Source: an uncultured Chitinophaga sp. (GTDB lineage: Bacteria; Bacteroidota; Bacteroidia; Chitinophagales; Chitinophagaceae). Taken from it: DNA of 64,000 nt. The DNA lies in contig NZ_CAMLHC010000003.1 in the NCBI RefSeq assembly GCF_946479755.1, positions 62,001-126,000 of the forward strand, given 5' to 3'. Position 1 is the stretch's first letter, and each line of letters opens with the position of its first letter. The notes beneath the pieces were generated by a model. It saw nothing but the letters and a program-made list of their open reading frames with translations. It was not told the origin of the DNA and made no database searches. Made by a program: the position numbers and the translations under genes. This document shows positions 45,107 to 52,853 of this stretch, in pieces.

Positions 45107-45451
45107 TTATTTGTCTAATCGTTTTTTGCTTTTGGACTTGTTGTCCTTTTCTATTGCCTTTAATACTTCGGCGTCAGGTATAGCTTCACAAAATGCTATG
45201 AATGTGCTCAGTTTCGTGTTCAGGGCTTCCGCAATGGCTTCCAAGGTAGTATACTCCGGACTTCTTTGTCCTTTTGAAATCCCCTGAATAATTGTATAAC
45301 TGATACCTGAACTGGATTCCAGGCCACGTAGGCTTTTAACAAGGTGCCTCCCGGCTTCTTTATCTTTAGAAGCTATGTCTTTATTGTTGGCTATCCATTG
45401 GAGCAAACCTAATCCCAGCCTGTATTTATAGAATTTCTTCCCTTTTTCCAT
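45107..45451 (-). CDS. XRE-family helix-turn-helix regulator
   Basis: 114 residues. A charged N-terminus precedes a helix-turn-helix of the Cro/C1 type (about 42-90), with GLESSSGISYTIIQGISKG, then SPEYTTLEAIAEALNTKL, and a lysine-rich tail (DNKSKSKKRLDK). A 15-bp perfect inverted repeat lies 25-60 bases upstream of its start, so it is probably autoregulated and may also control rightward island genes. It appears intact although the integrase and kinase are broken. Confidence 0.82.
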   Translation of the reverse strand: MEKGKKFYKYRLGLGLLQWIANNKDIASKDKEAGRHLVKSLRGLESSSGISYTIIQGISKGQRSPEYTTLEAIAEALNTKLSTFIAFCEAIPDAEVLKAIEKDNKSKSKKRLDK

Positions 45452-45475
45452 CTGGGTAAAATGGGAAAATCTTCA

Positions 45476-45511
45476 AAATATTTTGATACTAGAAGGAGTA
45501 TCAAAATATTT
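45476..45511. promoter_or_regulatory. Probable operator of the island XRE regulator
   Basis: AAATATTTTGATACT and AGTATCAAAATATTT are perfect reverse complements with a 6-base spacer (agaagg). Another GATACTAG half-site follows at about 45525. The location just upstream of the XRE start suits an autorepression site. Confidence 0.7.
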
Positions 45512-45686
45512 TTTCCTGTCTTTATGATACTAGTCCTTTTTTATTGGACTTGCTATTTCTCTTACTGAAAACAATTAAAAGCGTATCAATATGATATTAC
45601 GGCTATTTGTTAATACATCCTAATGGTGTATTTTAGCAGCTTCATAAAAATATTAGGCGTATTTGCTTAGTTCTCGGAATCACAAA

Positions 45687-45819
45687 CTACGACAATTGAG
45701 ACACCGGGGGATCGAGTAAAGCGCTCACGCTACTGGCGTGGGCGTCACTATTCGGTGTCGGGGTGTCGTAGCCCAGTGACTCGGTAGGGACTGTCCCACG
45801 TCTTTTTTTTGCCCCTACC
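45687..45819 (+). ncRNA. Highly structured element, candidate small RNA or cis-acting site
   Basis: In an AT-rich island this stretch is GC-rich and deeply self-complementary. Nested stems on one axis are CTACGACA (45687-45694)/TGTCGTAG (45764-45771), GACACCG (45700-45706)/CGGTGTC (45753-45759) and an inner GCTCACGC/GCGTGGGC with one G-U pair. GTCACT (45744-45749) can pair with AGTGAC (45775-45780), crossing the outer stem and giving a pseudoknot or alternate fold. GGTAGGG (45783-45789) pairs with CCCTACC (45813-45819) around an eight-T run. I recognise no RNA family. A transfer or replication origin is also possible. Confidence 0.5.
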
Positions 45820-45945
45820 TCTTCTATTCAGCAGTACGTCTCCATCGCTGAAAATTACTTCTTCAACCTCTTTAAAAAATCAGTTTCAATATACCGACCA
45901 GCGTGCTATTGTCCAAACTATACCAATCACTTTAAATCTCTCTTT

Positions 45946-46921
45946 ATGCATACACAAAATCTTGCAAAGCCCCTCCCGGACTGCCACAGTAAACCGTTTC
46001 GGTTAGCCAAAAGTGAAATCGCCAACCCCTTAACTGTAGTAAAAACCTTCATGACAGACTTTCCTTTGCCGGAAATCCGCAAAACGCTGAATGATTGGTT
46101 AAGCCGGGTTTTGATCAGTAATGCCCCTGATCCACTGAATTATATTTGGTTCAGGGAGGAACTAGAGCGGTTCATAGAAGCGTGTTACACGTCTCAGGAA
46201 AGAGCGGGAGAAACTCTTGTCCAATTATCAGATTTTGTAGCGCTGCTAGGCCATGAGCTACAAGGACAACTTGCAGGAATAATTCAGGCGCTAAATTCCA
46301 TTGACATGCATAAATAATCAGATGGCTCTTTTTCGGAAGAAGCCACTGTTTATATTGACTATATCAAAATAATAACCTTAAACGCAAAAACTGTCTATGA
46401 AAATATGAAAGCTTCCTCTCTGGCAGGGAATGGCAATCTGAAAATTTGGAGGAAGAAATGTTAATCGAACCGTTTATTCAGTCCTGCATCGACTCATTTT
46501 CCATACTCAGTAACCTGCAAAATATACGGATCGACCGAGATGTTTTTATGCCGCCTGGAATCAAAGGGGTAACTGATTTTGTAAAGCTCCTGCAAATAGT
46601 CTCTAATCTTTTGCTCAATGCTTTTAAATATGCTCAACCAGAAAGTTATATTATAGCCCGCGCCCATGTCTACGGAAAAAAGATGATTTTGAAGGTGATT
46701 AGTCGAGGCAAGACAATTTCAACTGAAAAACTCAAAATAATTTTTGAACCTTATCAGACACTAGACCAAGTCAATGCCGGGGCTGAATTAGGGCTATATC
46801 TTTGTAGCAGTACACTGATTTATTAGGTGGAAACATCGAAGTCAGGAGCAAAAAGGGGCTTACCGCTTTCTCCGTCATCCTTTCCTTCTCATCCGTCAAT
46901 CTTGATAAGTATGGCAAATGA
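45946..46921 (+). pseudogene. Sensor histidine kinase, one nonsense and two frameshifts
   Basis: The first open part (45946-46317) reaches the H-box (ALLGHELQGQLAGII) and ends in TAA. The same frame continues open to about 46461 (VYIDYIKIITLNAKTVYENM). The frame then shifts for the N-box (LQIVSNLLLNAFKYA) and G-box area (FEPYQTLDQVNAGAELGLYLCSS) up to 46826. A second shift gives the normal kinase C-terminus (DLLGGNIEVRSKKGLTAFSV) ending in TGA at 46919. All expected HisKA and HATPase landmarks occur in order, so this is a recently decayed kinase and not chance open frames. Confidence 0.85.
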
Positions 46922-47174
46922 GAATACCAACAGTCTTGCTGACATGCACGGCGTTTGTGTCAGAATTCCGGTTCTCTTTCGGGAAAGAATGTGTGAGCAA
47001 TGCAACTGGAGCATGCTAACGTTCTACCGGAAAATGAGGCAGGTGAACGATTGGGATAAGGATTCCAGCGCAACACCTACCTTAAGTAATGCAGAAAAAA
47101 CGATGATGAAAATGGCGGCTATTGAAGTAAAAGAATGGCTTCAAAATTGCCTTATTCAGTTAATTGAAGCGTAG
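46911..47174 (+). CDS. Small hypothetical protein coupled to the kinase remnant
   Basis: 87 residues starting MANENTNSLADMHG. The ATG lies inside the last codons of the shifted kinase frame and overlaps its TGA by 11 bases, the usual sign of translational coupling, so it was probably the partner of the kinase. It has CEQC and a helical C-terminus (NAEKTMMKMAAIEVKEWLQNCL) but no receiver domain or known family. It may be untranslated now that the kinase is broken. Confidence 0.5.
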   Translation: MANENTNSLADMHGVCVRIPVLFRERMCEQCNWSMLTFYRKMRQVNDWDKDSSATPTLSNAEKTMMKMAAIEVKEWLQNCLIQLIEA

Positions 47175-47670
47175 ATTAATATCAGCCTATTTAAGATCGG
47201 CAGGTTACCAGCCTGCCGATTTCGTTATAACTATAGTCGGATTGGGGTTTAGATAATCGCGAGTTCCGAGCGATTATTTCCCACAAAAGCGCCGACTTTG
47301 GAGGCTGCCTTTCAAGTGGTTGTGTAACAACCATACAACTTGCTGGCGCTTTGACAGGCGCCTAATTACGCATAAAAATCCATTTCTTAATTTACAATTA
47401 AATCCCTATTTTTATAAGATGACGCACTACGTGATGTCACATGGTGTTATGTCTCCCTTTTAAGAAATTTCCTATAGTATGAAAACGGATCTAGATTATT
47501 AGAATTAGCAAAAGAAACCATTAAAGGAGATTGACTCATTGTTTAGGATTAAATCCTTTGGGAAAATTAATGGGGGGCAATTGAATATCATTCTTGCATA
47601 AAAGAGAGCGCCTCTTTACTACAAAGATTTAGCATCGATTAATTTAGTATGTATTCCAAGCCCAAAAAAT
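47175..47670. other. 496-base intergenic region with two hairpins, upstream of the TIR gene
   Basis: A 9-bp stem ATCGGCAGG/CCTGCCGAT (47197-47221) follows the small ORF and may terminate it. A second compound structure at 47286-47352 has outer stem AAAGCGCC/GGCGCTTT, then CAAGT/ACTTG and GGTTGT/ACAACC with a 3-base loop. The remainder is AT-rich and should hold the promoter of the TIR gene, but no clear TAnnTTTG was found. Confidence 0.5.
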
Positions 47671-50013
47671 ATGACTAAAGCATTTTTATCACACAGCAGC
47701 ATTAATAAAAATATTGTAGAGCCGATCGGACGTAAACTTGGAAAGAACAAATGCCACTTGGATTCCCTAACCTTTGAGGCAGGTGCTCAAACGTTGGACG
47801 AGATTTTTAGAGGACTAGGGGATACCGATATTTTTGTTCTCTTCATTTCTGAACCTGCTTTGGCGTCTAGATGGGTAAAAAAAGAGATTTCAGCTGCTAA
47901 GGAGAAATATGATCAGAAAATTATTGACCGAATATTTCCACTGATTATTGATCCTACAATTACTTACTCCGACCCGAGAATTCCGGAATGGATTAAAAAG
48001 CCTTATAACATTCAGTATTTTGATAATGAAGTGCTGATTTTGCAAAAGATTAACCAGCTAATCCGTGAAGCCAACTTTAAGAAATATGATCATCTTAGCA
48101 AATTAAATGATCTATTTGTTGGTAGGCATAAACTATTACAGGATTTTGAGAGGAAGCTGTTTAATATAGATGGTATTATTCCTACTTGTTTAATAGCCTA
48201 TAGCTACTTTGAAGGAATTGGAAGGCGTACATTCTTGAAACAGGCTTTAGTCAGAAATAATTTGATTTCAAAATGGTATGAACCAGTTCCTATCTATCAT
48301 AGTACAAAGGATAGTATAGAAGATTTCATATATAAATTAAATTTTGTAAATAAATCATCTGAAATTTTTAAACATGATTTTTCGTCGGAAGAGTTAGAGT
48401 CCAAAATTGACACAGCAAAGGAATTGATTTATAAATTTCATAAGAATAATGAAATTATACTAGTTATTGATGATGGAGGAATCGTTTTGCCTAATAAAGA
48501 AATTGTTCCTTGGTTCAATAGAGTTATTTCGGATGAAAGATTTCAAAATGAAATTACAATTTGTTTAGTTTCCAAGTACAAACCTAATCCTATTCATCTA
48601 AGAAAAGAAAAGAGAGTTCTATCATTTCAAGTTGATGAGCTTGAGCATATTGATACGCAGACTTTATTTGTGCAGTATCTAAAACAATACAAAATTGCTA
48701 TTGCACGCGAAGATAATCAGTACTTTTTGAAGCAATTTAATGGCTTGCCTGGACAGGTCATTTTTGCGGCGAACTTAATTGTTGATTCGAGTGTACAGGA
48801 AGCTAAGGGATATATTAATGAGATCAAACAATTTAAAGAATCAAATGTCATAGCTATACTTGATTATCTTAAAGCAGAATATCCAATTGCACTTGATATA
48901 CTGATTGCATTGTCTAAACTTGAAATAATTAGTTATGACTTAATATTCAAAATATTTGATGAAACAGAAGATGTGCATAAATCAATCCAAAAACTCTATG
49001 ATTTAGGTGTATTTTACAATGTAAGTTCAACTCATGAGTATTTAAAATTGAATGGGGTTCTTTCCGATTATCTCAATCGATCACGACTTGAATTAAAACC
49101 CGCACAAAATACAAGGCTTAAGCAAATAATTAAAGATGCCGTTTCTCAGCCATTAAGCCTAGATCAAGATTCTGATTATTCGGTATTTTTAATAACAATC
49201 GCAAATTTAATTAGATCGAACAAGCCAATCCCCAAAAAGTACTTGCTTCCATCCTTTATATTGAAGGCAGTAACGCAGGAGTATAATGAACGTAATTATG
49301 ATACTGTAATAGAGCTATCAAAAAAAATATTAGATGCAGATCAGAATTTTGATAGGCAAATAATAAGAGAAATGAAATATTGGCTGTGTCTTGCTTTCTG
49401 CAGAAAACAAGATTCAGAATTTTTCGAAGAGGTTCAATATTTTCGAAATGAACAAGGGAATAATTTAATTGACTATAACTTCTTGTTAGGATTTTATTAT
49501 AGAATTGGAGATCGAATGGATTTTGCAGAAGAATATTTTACCAAGGTTTTAGACATTGACTCAGATCACTCTAGAACAAAGCGAGAACTAGTAAATGTAT
49601 ATCTAAGGAACGGAAAGTATGGAAAAGCTTTGGCAATAGCCAAGGAAAGTTTTGAAAGGAATAAGAATAATATTTTGCATATCCAGTCTTACTTTAATTG
49701 TTTGATCAAAAAGCCACATTTGTCTGAGCCAGAAAATGAAATATTACAGGGCTTGCTTGCTAGAACACAAAAGAGTTTTGATAAACGTGCTAACGAGTTT
49801 TATAGCGTAATGACTGCTGAATACCAATTTTACGTGCTCAATGATGTGCAAACCGCAATAGACAATCTAACAAATTTGTTGCTTCAAAACAAAAATGATT
49901 ATCATGCATATAAAGCATTGGCTGAAATACTTAAACGAATGGACTTGGGTGAAGAGCTGCAAATGTTAAAAGAGAAGTACTCTCATTTTTCAAGAAAGAC
50001 TAAATATACGTAA
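47671..50013 (+). CDS. TIR - STAND-like ATPase - TPR protein, probable anti-phage defence
   Basis: 780 residues, AT-rich coding. A TIR domain (about 1-135) opens with KAFLSHSSINK; E72 in SRWVKKEIS sits where TIR NADases keep the catalytic glutamate. Next, LFVGRHKLLQDFERKL (about 148-163) is the usual entry to a STAND/NB-ARC ATPase, with a degenerate P-loop EGIGRRTFLK (181-190; arginine where lysine should be) and an intact Walker B EIILVIDDGG (261-270). A winged-helix-like middle leads to TPR-type helices from about 540 to the end. This layout matches bacterial NLR-like immune proteins: the repeats sense a phage product and TIR depletes NAD. It is the only large intact gene in the island and has no obvious partner. 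Confidence 0.85.
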   Translation: MTKAFLSHSSINKNIVEPIGRKLGKNKCHLDSLTFEAGAQTLDEIFRGLGDTDIFVLFISEPALASRWVKKEISAAKEKYDQKIIDRIFPLIIDPTITYSDPRIPEWIKKPYNIQYFDNEVLILQKINQLIREANFKKYDHLSKLNDLFVGRHKLLQDFERKLFNIDGIIPTCLIAYSYFEGIGRRTFLKQALVRNNLISKWYEPVPIYHSTKDSIEDFIYKLNFVNKSSEIFKHDFSSEELESKIDTAKELIYKFHKNNEIILVIDDGGIVLPNKEIVPWFNRVISDERFQNEITICLVSKYKPNPIHLRKEKRVLSFQVDELEHIDTQTLFVQYLKQYKIAIAREDNQYFLKQFNGLPGQVIFAANLIVDSSVQEAKGYINEIKQFKESNVIAILDYLKAEYPIALDILIALSKLEIISYDLIFKIFDETEDVHKSIQKLYDLGVFYNVSSTHEYLKLNGVLSDYLNRSRLELKPAQNTRLKQIIKDAVSQPLSLDQDSDYSVFLITIANLIRSNKPIPKKYLLPSFILKAVTQEYNERNYDTVIELSKKILDADQNFDRQIIREMKYWLCLAFCRKQDSEFFEEVQYFRNEQGNNLIDYNFLLGFYYRIGDRMDFAEEYFTKVLDIDSDHSRTKRELVNVYLRNGKYGKALAIAKESFERNKNNILHIQSYFNCLIKKPHLSEPENEILQGLLARTQKSFDKRANEFYSVMTAEYQFYVLNDVQTAIDNLTNLLLQNKNDYHAYKALAEILKRMDLGEELQMLKEKYSHFSRKTKYT

Positions 50014-50102
50014 ATGGAAATTTGACCATGATGTATATACCTAAATCAAGAGTAATACTTGTTCCGACACTTCATTGACACAAATAGCTCACAACATACT
50101 CA

Positions 50103-50138
50103 CCCAGAACAAGTTAAGATTCCAGTTCTGGGCACGTA
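50103..50138 (+). repeat. attR of the island with inverted core arm
   Basis: TCCAGTTCTGGGCACGTA at 50121-50138 repeats attL exactly. CCCAGAAC (50103-50110) is the reverse complement of GTTCTGGG (50125-50132), so the core at this end is flanked by an inverted arm, as recombinase core sites often are. Confidence 0.9.
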
Positions 50139-50142
50139 GAAT

Positions 50143-50174
50143 AAAAGGCTTGTAAGTAATCTTACAAGCCTTTT
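50143..50174 (+). terminator. Displaced native terminator of tRNA-Leu
   Basis: AAAAGGCTTGTAAG/CTTACAAGCCTTTT forms a 14-bp perfect stem with loop TAAT and a T run, 5 bases after attR. It occupies the position where the tRNA terminator stood before integration. Confidence 0.88.
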
Positions 50175-50303
50175 TTCATTGGGAATTTTCATTGACTAAA
50201 GCATGAAAAAAAACCAGGATTTCCACGGGGGGCATAGATACAGGGGCATAGATGCCCATTCCGCATCACCAGAAATGAACAACATCTTTATGCCGGAGCC
50301 TGA

Positions 50304-52823
50304 TCAAGTCAAAGGCGGCTTTGTGGCGCCGTCCCAACGACCCATATACGGGTCCGTGTAGCCGGGCAGCCCTGTTTCTACGTGGCCGGTGTATCGTCTG
50401 TAGTATTTCTTATTCCCTGGAATACTGACGGTGAAGTCATACCAGTTCAGCGAATGCTCAAGGTTGATGACCTGTGTAATCGTATCATCATAGCGACTGA
50501 TTCGAAGGGGTACCATAATGTCAGGTTGTCCGTAAGCATTGTCCGTAATAATAAGATGAGTATAGTTGATGGATTTATCCTGAATTTTAATGACTATTTC
50601 AACGTTTCCGGTTAAAGTCCGGGCGTCCTGTAGTGCGAATTCATATGTGCATGCAATGCCAATGCCGGGGTCCTGAACGGTCCCTGAGAATTCCCTTGAA
50701 AAACCATTAGGGCCATGAACAACGATGTGATAAGCATTATCATCAAAATCGGAAAGATTAAAGGAGTCTGTAAGCATACCTGCCCCGGCCTTTGCTACAT
50801 AGGACCTTGGTTTTTTGTCATCAAAACCCCAATAAACATGGAAGGCGGCCCCCCAGCAGGTTTGCCCGTAGATTTCGTTTCCCGCCCCCAATGCTATAGT
50901 AACCTGATTTTTGCTTTTATCCGCGCGTGCTTCAGCATATAATTGATATAATAACCCATTGGCCGGCCTTATGCCTTCTTCCTGTTTGGGCAACAAGGTA
51001 CTATTGCGCACATCGCTCTTAATACCTTCTATGTCATCCGGGTTCAACAAATTAGCGCCTGGCTGCGCGTTGGTTTTTGCCCTCCTTACCTGTGCGAAAA
51101 ACGCTTCTTTGTCAACAGGTTTCGGAAATACTATCTTTTCGCCATTATAGGGCCTGAAGGCAGCAGTGAGGTCTCCGCAAACAGTTCGCCTGAATTGGCT
51201 GATGTTGTCGCACTTGATATTACTATTGCCATTTTTGTTGTTTAAAAATTTTTCCAGGAACATCAGGGTGGAAGTATGATCAAGTATCTGTGAATTCACC
51301 CAGCCGCCACGGCTCCATGGCGACACTACCAGCATCGGTACCCGATACCCAAGGCCAATGGGGCTGTTATAATCCTTTGCCAGCTCTTCATCAGGATCTA
51401 TGCCCGGGGAACATTTACCCGCTCCCTGAATAGGAGGCACATAGGGTGGCATATGATCAAAAAAACCGTCATTTTCATCAAAGTTGATTATAAAGATGGT
51501 CTTTTTCCAGACTTCGGGTTTTGAGGTTAGAATATCTATAACTTCGGAAACATACCAGGGACCATATTGCGGAGAAACCGGATGATCTGAAAAAACTTCC
51601 GGCGCTACTAACCAGGATACCGTAGGTAATTCACCATTATTGACGTCCTGCCTGAATTGATAAAGAATATCACCGGCAGGTACCGACATGGTTGTTCCGT
51701 CATCCAGTGTGATTTCTTTAAGGCGATTATATAACGGGTCCTTGATATTGGTTGTAAATGCCCTGTTATGAAGGTCCTGCGTTTTGGGGTCCAAACTCTC
51801 CCACAAGCTTTGGGCTTCTTTGAAGACCTTTCTGTTTTCTTCCGTTAATAAAGGATAGTAGTTAAGAAACGATTCCAATGCGTTGTCAGAAAAATTTGAT
51901 AACCATTTTATCTTAAGGTCATCTGTGTTGAGATAAGTTTTCGCGGCAATTTCGAATAATGGCTTAAGTGCGGCCGCTATCATCTCAGGTATCTGCAGTA
52001 TCGCTTCAAATGGATCAGAGGAGGCATGAAATGCCGGTGCCGGCTGCGATTCAAACTGCTTTAAAATGCCCGGCAGCGCTTTTTCAATATCATCCCGCCG
52101 AAGATAATTTACAAAAGTCTGGTTCTGGTAGACTTTCCATGAAATCTCATTGGCCTGCAATACTTCCGGGAATGTCTCCCAGGTGCAGGTACCTGGCAAT
52201 GAAAACAGTGTATTGTCCATATGTTCCTTTGTCTTACACAAATGCAGATCACAAATATTAAGACCTCTTAGCTTGCCCGTCCAAAACATAGACCTGTTGG
52301 ACGCTGTACCGGTCAACGACGAACAGAAATAATGATCGCATACGGTAAAGGCATCCGCCAGCGCATGATAAAACGGATGGTCTTCACGGGTGAAATATTG
52401 CATCGTCTTCGGCGTTTTCTGATCTATCCACTTATCCATATACCCCGAATTTCTTGCTCCTATCTGATTCTCCACTTCATGCGGACAGCCTCCTGACCAG
52501 GTGACATTGGTGTTTTTAATATCGCATCTTACAGGCGCATAGGTATTTCCCTGGCTGTCACGCTGCAACCAGATGGGATTGCCGTTTTTCTGCCGCAGAA
52601 ACCGGGGATCATTGAACCCTCTTACGCCCTGTAGCGTCCCTAGTAAATGATCAAACGACCGGTTTTCCTGCATTAAAAAGACGATATGCTCGGCATCCAT
52701 AAAGGTGGTGCCGGGATCGGGGTTGATGGCAAATGCTCTTTGAACAGCGCCAGGGAGACTACCCAGGGCCATGCTTCCGGATAAAGCCGTCAGTTTTTTA
52801 ATAAAATCGCGTCTGGATTCCAT
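50304..52823 (-). CDS. Phospholipase C, phosphocholine-specific type, Tat-exported
   Basis: 839 residues. A twin-arginine signal (SRRDFIKKLTALSG) is followed by the phosphoesterase domain with FLMQENRSFDHLLG (metal-binding Glu-Asn), VRGFNDPRF, HYFCSSLTGTASNRSMFW and FIINFDENDGFFDHMPPY, then two C-terminal beta-sandwich domains (about 630-839) of the DUF756 type. The family cleaves phosphatidylcholine or sphingomyelin, giving diacylglycerol or ceramide and phosphocholine. It is exported folded to the periplasm and perhaps beyond. It lies 30 bases after a VCBS-repeat gene with a T9SS tag on the same strand, so the two are likely cotranscribed. Confidence 0.92.
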   Translation of the reverse strand: MESRRDFIKKLTALSGSMALGSLPGAVQRAFAINPDPGTTFMDAEHIVFLMQENRSFDHLLGTLQGVRGFNDPRFLRQKNGNPIWLQRDSQGNTYAPVRCDIKNTNVTWSGGCPHEVENQIGARNSGYMDKWIDQKTPKTMQYFTREDHPFYHALADAFTVCDHYFCSSLTGTASNRSMFWTGKLRGLNICDLHLCKTKEHMDNTLFSLPGTCTWETFPEVLQANEISWKVYQNQTFVNYLRRDDIEKALPGILKQFESQPAPAFHASSDPFEAILQIPEMIAAALKPLFEIAAKTYLNTDDLKIKWLSNFSDNALESFLNYYPLLTEENRKVFKEAQSLWESLDPKTQDLHNRAFTTNIKDPLYNRLKEITLDDGTTMSVPAGDILYQFRQDVNNGELPTVSWLVAPEVFSDHPVSPQYGPWYVSEVIDILTSKPEVWKKTIFIINFDENDGFFDHMPPYVPPIQGAGKCSPGIDPDEELAKDYNSPIGLGYRVPMLVVSPWSRGGWVNSQILDHTSTLMFLEKFLNNKNGNSNIKCDNISQFRRTVCGDLTAAFRPYNGEKIVFPKPVDKEAFFAQVRRAKTNAQPGANLLNPDDIEGIKSDVRNSTLLPKQEEGIRPANGLLYQLYAEARADKSKNQVTIALGAGNEIYGQTCWGAAFHVYWGFDDKKPRSYVAKAGAGMLTDSFNLSDFDDNAYHIVVHGPNGFSREFSGTVQDPGIGIACTYEFALQDARTLTGNVEIVIKIQDKSINYTHLIITDNAYGQPDIMVPLRISRYDDTITQVINLEHSLNWYDFTVSIPGNKKYYRRYTGHVETGLPGYTDPYMGRWDGATKPPLT

Positions 52824-52853
52824 TTTAACTTTTGTTATGAACGTTTAAGATGA

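Larger units (their letters stand above)
43741..50138. mobile_element. tRNA-Leu-integrated genomic island, 6.4 kb
   Basis: The island lies between two copies of the tRNA 3' end, is clearly more AT-rich than both flanks and carries its own replacement terminator next to the tRNA. Contents in order: integrase remnant, XRE regulator, structured element, histidine kinase remnant, small coupled ORF, structured element, TIR-STAND-TPR gene. The integrase has lost its catalytic core, so the element is probably fixed unless helped in trans. No conjugation or replication genes are seen. Confidence 0.9.

Noticed and set aside
45687..45771. Integron attC site
   Set aside because: The palindrome lacks the GTTRRRY/RYYYAAC core sites, and no integron integrase or cassette array is present.
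45687..47352. Retron or diversity-generating element based on the two structured elements
   Set aside because: No reverse transcriptase gene or template/variable repeat is found in the window.
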